From assembly GCA_030450535.1 (NCBI GenBank), contig JAKDIK010000045.1, positions 1-12,634 on the forward strand: DNA of 12,634 nt, in the 5' to 3' direction. Source of the DNA: Propionibacteriaceae bacterium (GTDB lineage Bacteria > Actinomycetota > Actinomycetes > Propionibacteriales > Propionibacteriaceae). This document shows, piece after piece, positions 6,705-12,634 of the stretch (the first letter of the stretch is position 1; each line of letters opens with the position of its first letter). The translations under genes and the position numbers were made by a program. Below the pieces are notes generated by a model that was given only the letters and a program-made list of their open reading frames with translations, ran no database searches and was not told where the DNA came from.

Positions 6705-6839
6705 GGCCGGGTAGGACGCCGGCGGCGCGTCCGCCCTTCGGAACACTCCGGGCGAGAGTTTCTCGATCTGCCCGGTATCCCTCCAGGCGTACAGATCCCG
6801 TGGGTGCACGCCGCGCGCCCTCGCCGTCTGTGTCGTGAA
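6705..6839 (-). pseudogene. Fragment of a second AbiEi-like antitoxin
   Basis: About 45 codons on the minus strand read FTTQTARARGVHPRDLYAWR, then IEKLSPGVFRRADAPPAS. This is the winged-HTH start of another AbiEi-family antitoxin subfamily (FTTxxARxxGVHPRxLYxLRDxGxIExLSRGVYR). There is no start codon at the proper place; the frame simply runs in from the HEPN gene's downstream flank, and the match ends around 6705, after which the sequence becomes unrelated and merges with the end of the AbiE fusion gene. Both ends are therefore missing. It differs clearly from the HTH of the intact fusion, so it is a relic of a separate cassette rather than a recent duplicate. Confidence 0.65.
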
Positions 6840-6861
6840 CCTCGAGCAGGGTGATCGCTTG

Positions 6862-7260
6862 TCAGGTGGTGCGCCGTTTGGCGTCTTCGGTGAGTGCTGT
6901 GGTGTGGCGAAGAGCCGCGGTCCGGTCAGTCGTTGTGAGGATGCTGTCGCCGTAGTGGGCGGCGGACTTCAATCCGACGAGGCTGCGGAGCCGGCGGCCG
7001 AGTGCAGGGTCGACGCGTTCGAGGAAGTCGGCGGCTGCGTTGTGGTCCTGTCCGGCGTAGCGTTCACCGATCGCTGCCAGGCAGATCGCGTCCCCGGCAG
7101 CGATGCCTGCGAGGACCGCGTTGCCGATGGAGGTGTTGACCGCCGGCCCATCTTGGGCGGCGGCCACCTCGGCGAGTTCAAGGTAGCTCGCTGCGATGGC
7201 GGCGCGCCTGCGGGCCTCGGTCATGCCGCCGGACCGGGACCGCTGCTGTTTGGGTGTCAT
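6862..7260 (-). CDS. HEPN-like toxin partner of the adjacent nucleotidyltransferase
   Basis: A 132-residue, mostly helical protein (EARRRAAIAASYLELAEVAA; AVLAGIAAGDAICLAAIGER). Position, size and helical pattern match the HEPN half of HEPN/MNT toxin-antitoxin pairs, in which the HEPN protein is an RNase and the MNT protein AMPylates and silences it. The canonical Rx4-6H motif is not clean: the nearest candidate is KSAAH in VGLKSAAHYGD, with Lys in place of Arg, as I recall for this subfamily. Its ATG at 7260 overlaps the stop of the upstream MNT gene as ATGA, so translation is coupled, and no own promoter is seen. Alternatively it is a non-enzymatic HEPN-fold partner. Codon use is consistent with a real gene. 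Confidence 0.8.
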   Translation of the reverse strand: MTPKQQRSRSGGMTEARRRAAIAASYLELAEVAAAQDGPAVNTSIGNAVLAGIAAGDAICLAAIGERYAGQDHNAAADFLERVDPALGRRLRSLVGLKSAAHYGDSILTTTDRTAALRHTTALTEDAKRRTT

Positions 7261-7904
7261 GACTCGCTGTGCCGTCTGGTGGAAACGGCGTGGTAGAGCA
7301 GTTCGCGCAGGTCTGTTCCGGCGAGGGTGACCGCGTCCTCGCGCAGTGAGAGCGTGAGCGGGTCATGGGCAATCGCCAGTCTGGCCAGGTGTTGGGCGTC
7401 CACGACGATCGATTCGAGCCGGTTGCCTGTCCAGGCGCGGACGCGTCGGGCCAATTGGTCGGTTTGGTCGGTCCACTCGGTGGCGTGACGGTCGTGAGTG
7501 TTGTCGACGACGATGAGCAGGTCGACGTCGCTCGCGTCTCCGGATTCGCGGCGGGCGACCGATCCGTACAGTGCGACCGACACCGGCGCGGGATGGAGGG
7601 ATCGGCAGGCTGTGGTGAGCCGTCGCAGGAACTCCTCCCGGGCCTCGGCGGCGGCGAGGACGGCCTGGGTGAGGACATGCTCGCGGTTCAGCCGGTAGGT
7701 GTGGCCGTAGTTTGTGGGTTCGGCCAGTACGAGGCCCTGGTTGACTAGCCGGTCCAGCGCCAGTGAAACGCCAGCGCGTGAACCGCGATGGCCGAGTTCG
7801 TGGATTCGGGTGGGACCCATCGCGCTGTGCGTCCCAGCGAGCACGGCAAGGACAACCCCGTCCATGCTGGGGATCAGGGAGGCAACCGGGCTGCTCAGAT
7901 CCAC
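7257..7904 (-). CDS. MNT-type nucleotidyltransferase antitoxin with N-terminal winged HTH
   Basis: A 215-residue protein. Residues about 15-80 form a winged HTH (GPTRIHELGHRGSRAGVSLA; LVNQGLVLAEPTNYGHTYRL), suited to binding the promoter. Residues about 106-200 are a minimal nucleotidyltransferase domain with Gly114-Ser115 and Asp126-x-Asp128 (YGSVARRESGDASDVDLLIV), the GSx10DxD signature. In HEPN/MNT systems such proteins AMPylate the HEPN toxin. The start is GTG at 7904, with AGGA at 7912-7915 placed seven bases upstream; no in-frame ATG lies nearby. It is the first gene of a two-gene operon, four-base overlapped with the HEPN gene. The inverted repeat over its promoter suggests autoregulation. 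Confidence 0.88.
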   Translation of the reverse strand: MDLSSPVASLIPSMDGVVLAVLAGTHSAMGPTRIHELGHRGSRAGVSLALDRLVNQGLVLAEPTNYGHTYRLNREHVLTQAVLAAAEAREEFLRRLTTACRSLHPAPVSVALYGSVARRESGDASDVDLLIVVDNTHDRHATEWTDQTDQLARRVRAWTGNRLESIVVDAQHLARLAIAHDPLTLSLREDAVTLAGTDLRELLYHAVSTRRHSES

Positions 7905-7920
7905 GGCAGCATCCTAACAG

Positions 7921-7940
7921 GACGATAGTATTCTGTCGTC
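7921..7940 (-). promoter_or_regulatory. Promoter/operator of the MNT-HEPN operon
   Basis: GACGATA (7921-7927) and TGTCGTC (7934-7940) form an inverted repeat with one mismatch. On the minus strand TACTAT (7930-7925), a good -10 hexamer, lies inside it, giving a leader of about 14 bases. No convincing -35 is visible. A repeat over the -10 fits autorepression by the winged HTH of the first gene. Confidence 0.45.
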
Positions 7941-7955
7941 ACGCCAGAAAACTAG

Positions 7956-8272
7956 CGCCTGGAGCCGTCGGAGCGCACTTTGGATCTCTTGTTGGCGAGC
8001 CTCGGGCTGCAGGTCGACACCCTCGACCGGGTGCGTTCCAACGTCCAGGGTCCTGTTCATGAGCGCAATGTCGATCGTTGGCAGGAGCTCATCGACCGTC
8101 GCAGCCTGCGCGACCTTCACCGCGTCCTGGTCGATACATCGACGGGCGGTATCGGCGCGAGGTGTCGCCGATGACGGGCTTCCTCACCGAGGAGGAGCGG
8201 CTCGGTGTCCTTGCTGGCGTCGGAGGGGAACTGTCGCCTCTTGAGGAGTTGCACGGGTTCTCACTGGGGTGA
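7956..8272 (+). pseudogene. Decayed gene of unrecognised family, N-terminus missing and frameshifted
   Basis: Bases 7956-8160 read SERTLDLLLASLGLQVDTLD, then SNVQGPVHERNVDRWQELID and LHRVLVDTS. A different frame then carries REVSPMTGFLTEEERLGVLA (about 8144-8220) and ends at 8272. The second segment looks like the natural continuation of the first (an ERN-x2-RW block then REVSPxxGxLTxEER), a pattern I associate with uncharacterised actinobacterial proteins, from memory and not certain. A one-base deletion near 8135-8145 would explain the break. A TAG at 7953 and the MNT promoter lie just upstream, so the N-terminus is gone. A further short open stretch, AATYQEVAERF (8269-8337), may belong to the same relic. 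An opposite-strand ORF over 7914-8120 was judged a shadow. Confidence 0.5.
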
Positions 8273-8414
8273 TCGCCATCGCCAGTGGGGCCGCCACCTA
8301 CCAGGAGGTCGCCGAACGCTTCTCGTCCTGGCACTGACAGGACGCGGCCAGTTCAGGATGCTGTGCCGTGGTCCTCGGGGCGGGACCCCGGTCCGCCCCG
8401 TCCGCCCCGGCGGT

Positions 8415-8486
8415 GCTGACACTCAACTTCCTGACAGCCGCGGCGGTTGCTGACCCCTCTTTGGTGTCAGAAGGTTGAGTGTCGGC
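8415..8486. repeat. 72-bp unit bounded by 22-bp imperfect terminal inverted repeats
   Basis: Bases 8415-8436 and 8465-8486 are inverted copies with three mismatches (shared core GACACTCAAC ... CTGACA), separated by 28 bases. The arms look like insertion-sequence ends brought together, or a tiny MITE-like element. No transposase and no clear target duplication are seen. An outer pair, CGGGACCCC near 8387 and GGGGTCCCG near 8487, extends the symmetry. Apart from this, 8338-8572 holds nothing I can support as a gene. Confidence 0.55.
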
Positions 8487-8572
8487 GGGGTCCCGGTGGT
8501 CGATCCCAGGCAGGCCGAGGATGAAGGGCTCATCAACCGACAAGGGGTGTCTTCCGGCGGAGCCACCCGCGG

Positions 8573-9652
8573 CTACGCCAGCCCGTCCCACCAGGGCTCG
8601 GCGTCCAGCTCGACCGGGCCGCCCGTGGCGACGGAGCGCTCGATCGCGAGCCCGACGGCCGCATCCTGGCACGCCTCGCGCAGGGGGTAGGGCTCGAGGC
8701 CGTCGCCCTCGACCCAGGCGGCCATCGCCGCCAGCAGGGACGCCGTGGCGAGCTGATCGTCCGACCAGTGCCGGCCGGGCCACGGGTTGCGCCACAGGAC
8801 GACGCCGCCGTGGCTCAGGGTCTCGCTGTCGTACCCCGACATGTCGAGGTCGTGGCCCGACTGGCGTCGCTCGATGCCCGAGGTCAGCACGGTCTCGGGG
8901 CCGCCCCAGGCCACCACGCGGTCGCCGTCCAACTCACCGTGGGTCCCGCGCACGACCAACCGGCGGAATCGCAGCAGGTTGCGGGTCTGGGCGTCGGTGA
9001 AGTCGTAGACGCCGCTGCGCCCCGAGCCGAAGTCGAGGACGGCGTGCGTGGTGGTGGCGAGATCGGGAGCGCCCGCCCCCGTCCACCCGGCGCGCGACAG
9101 GGGCTGCAGCAGCGGCGCCCGTGTGGTCGTGGCGAGAATGCGCACTGGGCCGGGGGCGACGCCCAGGTACGCCCGCATGAGCGCGACCGCGTGGTGGAGT
9201 TGCGTCGACGAGACCTGGGACTGCGTGGGTGTCCCGATCACGCCCGACGCCACGAGCGCCAGCCGTGCGGCGTGGGAGGGGTAGCGCGGGTACTGCTCGG
9301 CGACCTGCACGCGTCCCGAGGCGCCCACGTCCTCCCAGAGCGAGCGCAGCGCGTCGGCGTCGCCCGCGGGGGGTGTTTCGCTCAGGATCGGGACGCCGCG
9401 GGCGACCGCCGCGCGGATGACGCCCGGCGCGGAGTCCGGTGAGACGGACGCCACGACGAACCGGGCGCCCGTCGCGTCCAGCGCGTCGGCGAGGGAATCG
9501 AACGTGGGGACCGGCGTCTCCCGCGGCGTCCGTACCACGACGCCCGCGCAGTCCACTCCGATGCCCCGGGCGGCCTCGAGCCAGGCGGCACTTCGGTACC
9601 CCCAGCCGACCAGCACAAACGGGCCACCCACCGAACTTCGGCGTGGAGTCAT
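8573..9652 (-). CDS. Gfo/Idh/MocA-family oxidoreductase, variant without the EKP lysine
   Basis: A 359-residue NAD(P)-dependent oxidoreductase of the sugar/inositol dehydrogenase family. The start is ATG at 9652, with GGGGAGG five bases upstream; an in-frame extension to 9727 lacks a ribosome site. Residues about 11-27 hold the Rossmann loop (FVLVGWGYRSAAWLEAARG). After the second strand pair, PILSETPPAGD occupies the place of the family's EKP motif, so the lysine is a threonine. The C-terminal alpha/beta half includes STQLHHAVALMRAYLG and GTHGELDGDRVVAWGG, typical of the family's substrate domain. It is divergent from the alpha-galactosidase gene with a 143-bp gap, which suggests joint control and a role on a galactose-derived sugar. 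That substrate is inference. Loss of the lysine may alter catalysis or make it non-redox. Confidence 0.85.
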   Translation of the reverse strand: MTPRRSSVGGPFVLVGWGYRSAAWLEAARGIGVDCAGVVVRTPRETPVPTFDSLADALDATGARFVVASVSPDSAPGVIRAAVARGVPILSETPPAGDADALRSLWEDVGASGRVQVAEQYPRYPSHAARLALVASGVIGTPTQSQVSSTQLHHAVALMRAYLGVAPGPVRILATTTRAPLLQPLSRAGWTGAGAPDLATTTHAVLDFGSGRSGVYDFTDAQTRNLLRFRRLVVRGTHGELDGDRVVAWGGPETVLTSGIERRQSGHDLDMSGYDSETLSHGGVVLWRNPWPGRHWSDDQLATASLLAAMAAWVEGDGLEPYPLREACQDAAVGLAIERSVATGGPVELDAEPWWDGLA

Positions 9653-9782
9653 CGCCACCTCCCCTGAAACGAGAATCGCGGTGGACGCCTCCGGTGGCAC
9701 CCACGTGTCCACGGTAGGCCCCAGCACGCCTTCTCCCGCTCAGCTCAGCAGTAGTGACGGAGAATCGGCCAGCCGTTGTCGA

Positions 9783-9788
9783 TAGCGT
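9783..9788 (+). promoter_or_regulatory. -10 box for a leaderless alpha-galactosidase mRNA
   Basis: TAGCGT lies seven bases before the GTG at 9796, the usual geometry of leaderless actinobacterial genes. No good -35 or sugar-repressor operator was found in the 9653-9795 gap; GAGAATCG occurs twice there (about 9671 and 9761) as a short direct repeat. Confidence 0.4.
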
Positions 9789-9795
9789 TGGACCC

Positions 9796-11967
9796 GTGAC
9801 TTCGACGCCCGAGCCTGCTGCCCCTGTCCGCATCGGTCTGCACGCCGACGGCGTCGCCCTCGTGCTGGACGTGGCGTCCCAACGGTTGCCCGTCGTCCTC
9901 CACTGGGGCGCGGATCCCGGTCCGCTCGCGTCCGAAGCCCTGGACGCTCTCGCCCTGGCCCAGGAGCCGCTCGTGTTCGGCAACGCGCCCGACGAGCCCG
10001 CCCATGTGGCGCTGTTGCCCGAAGGGCGCTCGGGCTGGCAGGGGCGTCCGGGCCTCACCGGCTCGCGCCGCGGTGCCGCCTGGTCGCCCGACTGGCGCAC
10101 CACCGCTGTCACCCTCGACGGCGACCGGGTCACGGCGAACACCGATCACGGACCCGGGCTCGTCCGGGTCACGTCGGAGGATCCGGACGCCGCCCTCCGC
10201 CTCGAGATCGACATGGAGATGCTGCCCGCTGGCCTCGTCCGCGCGCGGGCGTCCCTCACCAACCTGGACGCCGAGGCCTACGAGGTCAACGAGCTGCTCG
10301 TCGCGCTCCCCGTGCCGTCGCGCGCCCGCGAGATCCTCGACTTCGCGGGCCGCTGGTCCAAGGAGCGCGCCCCCCAGCACGCCGCGCTCCAGGTCGGCAC
10401 CCACTGGCGCGAGGCCCGCCACGGCCGCACCGGCGCCGACTCGGCCTACCTCCTGCACGTCGGGACGCCCGGCTTCGGCTTCGCCGGCGGTGAGATCTGG
10501 AGCGTGCACACCGCCTGGTCCGGAAACCACATTCACTACGCCGAACGCCTTCAGTCCGGCGAGCAGGTCATGGGCGGCGGCGAGTTGTTGCTGCCCGGAG
10601 AGGGCGTCCTCGCCGAAGCCGAGACGTACACCTCGCCCTGGATCTACGGCAGCTACGGCGTGGGACTGGACGCCGTCGCCGCGCGTTTTCATCGCTGGTT
10701 GCGCTCGCGACCGCACCACCCCGCGGCTCCGCGTCCGGTCACGATCAACGTGTGGGAGGCGGTCTACTTCGACCACGACCTCGACCGGCTGCTCGATCTC
10801 GCCGAGCGGGCCGCCGCCCTCGGCGTCGAACGCTTCGTGCTGGACGACGGCTGGTTCGGCGCTCGCCGCAACGACTTTGCCGGCCTCGGCGACTGGGTCG
10901 TCAGCCCGGACGCGTGGCCGAACGGCCTGCACCCCCTCATCGACCGCGTCAAGGAACTCGGCATGGAGTTCGGGCTGTGGTTCGAGCCGGAAATGGTCAA
11001 CCCCGACTCCGACGTCGCCCGGGCCCATCCCGAGTGGGTCATGCAGCCCGGCGGTGGCCGCTGGCCCGTCGAATCGCGCCACCAGCAGGTGCTCAACATC
11101 GGGCTGCCGGACGCCTATCGCCACGTCCGCGACCAGATGATGGCGCTGCTGGACGAGTACGCCATCGACTACATCAAGTGGGACCACAACCGCGATCTCG
11201 TGGAGGCCGGATCGATGCCGAGCGGCGCTCCCGGCGTCCACCGTCAGACGCAGGCGTTCTACCGGCTCGTCGACGAGCTCAAGGCGGCGCACCCCGGACT
11301 GGAGATCGAGGCGTGCGCGTCCGGGGGCGGCCGGATCGACCTGGAGGTCATGAGCCGCTGCGATCGCGTGTGGGTCTCGGACTGCATCGACCCGCTGGAA
11401 CGGCAGCAGATGCACCGCTGGACGGCCCAGCTGCTGCCACCCGAGCTCATGGGCAGCCACATCGCGTCCGGACGCTCGCACACGACGTTCCGGACGCACG
11501 ACCTGTTCTTCCGCGGGTCGGTCGCCGTGTTCGGCCACCTCGGCATCGAGTGGGATCTCGCGCAGGCGTCCGAGGAGGAGTTGGGCCTGCTCGGGGCCTA
11601 CGTGGCCTGGTTCAAGGAGCACCGGGAGGTCCTGCTCGGCGGGGTGATGGTGCGCGCCGACCGCCCGGACGAGGGTGTGTACTCCTATGGCGTGGTGACG
11701 CCGGAGAAGGCGATCTACAGCTTCGGCGTCAACGTGCACCCGGACGTGAACGGACTGGGGGAGTGGGTGCTGCCGGGGCTCGACCCGGGCACGGATTACC
11801 TCGTCCGCCGTACGGGTCCGCAGTTCCTGCCGGACGAGCGCCAGCCCGCCTGGGCGCGCGGCGACGGTGTGGTGCTGTCGGGTGCGGTGTTGGGTGGCGC
11901 CGGCATCCGGGCGCCGTGGATGCCGCCGGAGCACAGCTTCCTGATCGAGGTGACCCGCGTCGGCTGA
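9796..11967 (+). CDS. Alpha-galactosidase, glycoside hydrolase family 36
   Basis: Retaining alpha-galactosidase that cleaves terminal alpha-galactosyl residues of melibiose, raffinose and similar sugars; no signal peptide, so cytoplasmic. The protein is 723 residues, normal for bacterial GH36. It has an N-terminal beta-supersandwich (about 1-310), then the TIM barrel beginning with WEAVYFDHDL and the family signature FVLDDGWFGARRNDFAGLGDW (split here as VLDDGWFG ... GLGDW). The nucleophile is Asp463 in YIKWDHNRD. The acid/base is in WVSDCIDPLERQ (Asp529 or Asp532). A beta-rich C-terminal domain ends the protein. The start is GTG at 9796, leaderless; GTG at 9754 is in frame but lies upstream of the likely promoter. 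It is divergent from the oxidoreductase, and no transporter gene is present in the window. Confidence 0.95.
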   Translation: MTSTPEPAAPVRIGLHADGVALVLDVASQRLPVVLHWGADPGPLASEALDALALAQEPLVFGNAPDEPAHVALLPEGRSGWQGRPGLTGSRRGAAWSPDWRTTAVTLDGDRVTANTDHGPGLVRVTSEDPDAALRLEIDMEMLPAGLVRARASLTNLDAEAYEVNELLVALPVPSRAREILDFAGRWSKERAPQHAALQVGTHWREARHGRTGADSAYLLHVGTPGFGFAGGEIWSVHTAWSGNHIHYAERLQSGEQVMGGGELLLPGEGVLAEAETYTSPWIYGSYGVGLDAVAARFHRWLRSRPHHPAAPRPVTINVWEAVYFDHDLDRLLDLAERAAALGVERFVLDDGWFGARRNDFAGLGDWVVSPDAWPNGLHPLIDRVKELGMEFGLWFEPEMVNPDSDVARAHPEWVMQPGGGRWPVESRHQQVLNIGLPDAYRHVRDQMMALLDEYAIDYIKWDHNRDLVEAGSMPSGAPGVHRQTQAFYRLVDELKAAHPGLEIEACASGGGRIDLEVMSRCDRVWVSDCIDPLERQQMHRWTAQLLPPELMGSHIASGRSHTTFRTHDLFFRGSVAVFGHLGIEWDLAQASEEELGLLGAYVAWFKEHREVLLGGVMVRADRPDEGVYSYGVVTPEKAIYSFGVNVHPDVNGLGEWVLPGLDPGTDYLVRRTGPQFLPDERQPAWARGDGVVLSGAVLGGAGIRAPWMPPEHSFLIEVTRVG

Positions 11968-11986
11968 CGGTGGCCGGGCCGCCGTC
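11966..11986 (+). terminator. Hairpin after the alpha-galactosidase gene
   Basis: GACGGTGGC and GCCGCCGTC form a 9-bp stem with one G-T pair and a 3-base loop, starting in the stop codon. There is no T-run. It lies just upstream of the next gene's start, so it might instead modulate it. Confidence 0.4.
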
Positions 11987-12003
11987 GTGGGATGATCCGC
12001 CCC

Positions 12004-12438
12004 ATGAGACTGTGGTCGCTGCACCCGGGCTATCTGGACGCCTCGGGCCTCACCGCCCAGTGGCGTGAGGGACTCCTGGCCCAGGCGGTTCTCGCCGGGC
12101 GGACCCGCGGCTACACCCAGCACCCCCAGCTGACGCGCTGGAGGGCAACGCCCGACCCGCTGGGCGCGCTGGCGTCCTTCCTGGATGGCATCCACGCCGA
12201 ATCGCTCGCGCGCGACTACCGCTTCGATCCGACCCGCATCGACGCCGTGGATCGCTGGCCCGGCGTGGTGGAGGTCACCGCCGGCCAGGTCGCCTTCGAG
12301 CGCGAGCACCTGCTCGCCAAACTGCGTGAGCGCAGCCCCGAACACGCCCCGGTTCTTCAGGCGGACGCCGACGCGCGGGTCCATCCGTTGTTCCGGGTCG
12401 TCCCGGGGCCGATCGCCGACTGGGAGCGCGCCGGTTGA
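12004..12438 (+). CDS. Pyrimidine dimer DNA glycosylase (endonuclease V-like)
   Basis: A 144-residue cytoplasmic repair enzyme that excises UV-induced cyclobutane pyrimidine dimers and nicks the strand. The N-terminus MRLWSLHPGYLD is the family signature; the alpha-amino group of residue 2 is the expected nucleophile by analogy with T4 endonuclease V. Glu22 in QWREGLLAQAVL corresponds to the catalytic Glu23 of that enzyme. Further conserved blocks are GRTRGYTQHPQL, ARDYRFDPTRI, EHLLAKLRERSP and HPLFRVVPGPIADWE at the end. ATG 12004 is chosen because the signature starts there; ATG 11992 would add four residues. GATGAT lies seven bases before 12004, so the message could be leaderless. It is convergent with the HNH gene at the right edge. 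Confidence 0.9.
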   Translation: MRLWSLHPGYLDASGLTAQWREGLLAQAVLAGRTRGYTQHPQLTRWRATPDPLGALASFLDGIHAESLARDYRFDPTRIDAVDRWPGVVEVTAGQVAFEREHLLAKLRERSPEHAPVLQADADARVHPLFRVVPGPIADWERAG

Positions 12439-12455
12439 GCGTGGAGGAGCCGATC

Positions 12456-12474
12456 GGGCTCAGACCGGGAGCCC
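12456..12474. terminator. Hairpin between convergent genes
   Basis: GGGCTC and GAGCCC form a perfect 6-bp stem with a 7-base loop, overlapping the stop codon region of the HNH gene and lying 18 bases after the stop of the glycosylase gene. It could serve both directions; no T-run is present. Confidence 0.3.
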
Positions 12475-12634
12475 CGTCCGGGTGGTGCCTTCGGGGGTGA
12501 CGGTGTAGGTGTAGCCGGCGGGGGAGGTCCATTGGTAGTGGCCGGGTCTGGGCTGGTTGACTTGCCAGCCGCCGTGGGTTTTGGCGCGGTGGGAGCGCCT
12601 GGCGAGGGGGCCGAGGTTGTCGGGTCGGGTTTGG
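12460..12634 (-). CDS. HNH endonuclease (DUF222-type), C-terminal end only
   Basis: The minus strand is open from the right edge to a TGA at 12462-12460, giving 57 residues. TRPDNLGPLARRSHRAKTHG, followed by Trp and a short Tyr/Thr-rich tail (WTSPAGYTYTVTPEGT), is the characteristic C-terminus of actinobacterial DUF222/HNH proteins, which are often multicopy in Propionibacteriaceae and relatives. In most relatives the block reads xNLxPLCRRHHRxKT; here the Cys is Ala and the first His of the pair is Ser, so zinc binding or catalysis may be weakened. The rest lies outside the window. The gene is convergent with the pyrimidine dimer glycosylase. Confidence 0.8.
   Translation of the reverse strand, partial: QTRPDNLGPLARRSHRAKTHGGWQVNQPRPGHYQWTSPAGYTYTVTPEGTTRTGLPV

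Noticed and set aside
4965..6809. A 614-codon open frame on the minus strand opposite the AbiE fusion
   Set aside because: Only its first 35 or so codons resemble a protein (the AbiEi relic). The rest antiparallels the fusion gene and looks random.
7914..8120. A 68-codon minus-strand ORF between the MNT gene and the relic
   Set aside because: It antiparallels the relic and overlaps the MNT promoter. The plus-strand reading has the more protein-like pattern, though this one is not absurd.
3056..8572. A second attachment site (repeat of the tRNA-Pro 3' end)
   Set aside because: I looked for a copy of the T-arm/acceptor sequence at the far end of the accessory block and saw none; it may lie outside the window or have decayed.
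8338..8572. Short readings on both strands such as DEPFILGLPGIDHR (minus)
   Set aside because: It looks somewhat protein-like but has no start, ribosome site or recognisable family, and the flanking inverted repeats explain the region better.
9745..12384. A very long open frame on the minus strand opposite the alpha-galactosidase and the dimer glycosylase
   Set aside because: Its sense strand carries two unmistakable enzymes with catalytic motifs. Long antisense frames are expected in GC-rich DNA, and this translation has no recognisable domain.
1..12634. CRISPR array, rRNA or riboswitch
   Set aside because: No regularly spaced repeats, rRNA sequence or recognisable aptamer were seen on either strand.

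Overview
The window reads as a chromosomal segment of a high-GC Gram-positive bacterium, most likely an actinobacterium and perhaps a member of the Propionibacteriaceae. The signs are strongly G/C-ending codons, frequent GTG starts, several apparently leaderless starts directly behind a TAnnnT-like -10 box, a mycobacterial Nei1-type glycosylase, DUF6907 proteins and the C-terminus of a DUF222-type HNH protein. The genus is inference; no marker gene is present.

Layout. Left block (1-3055): the start of a single-pass membrane protein runs off the left edge on the minus strand. Divergent to it is a Fpg/Nei-family DNA glycosylase, coupled through a GTGA overlap to a 484-residue protein of unknown function, then a hairpin and a tRNA-Pro(UGG) gene. 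Middle block (3056 to about 8490), immediately downstream of the tRNA, looks like an accessory or genomic-island region. It holds two tandem DUF6907 genes (the second frameshifted), a decayed HTH regulator, a lipoprotein, a decayed mobile-element protein, a gene that fuses an AbiEi-type antitoxin to an AbiEii-type nucleotidyltransferase toxin, a scrap of a second AbiEi-like antitoxin, an intact HEPN/MNT toxin-antitoxin pair, another decayed gene and a 72-bp inverted-repeat structure. No integrase and no second copy of the tRNA end were found, so the island reading rests on gene content and the tRNA position. Right block (8573-12634): a Gfo/Idh/MocA oxidoreductase divergent from a GH36 alpha-galactosidase, a pyrimidine-dimer DNA glycosylase, and the 3' end of an HNH endonuclease running off the right edge.

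How the parts fit. The right block pairs alpha-galactoside hydrolysis with a probable sugar-related oxidoreductase. Two base-excision repair glycosylases (Nei-type and endonuclease V-type) are encoded in the flanks. The middle block is a hotspot where two unrelated nucleotidyltransferase-based toxin-antitoxin/abortive-infection cassettes sit among remnants of mobile-element genes. The most unusual item is the one-polypeptide AbiEi-AbiEii fusion, with an inverted repeat over its promoter and a probable leaderless start.
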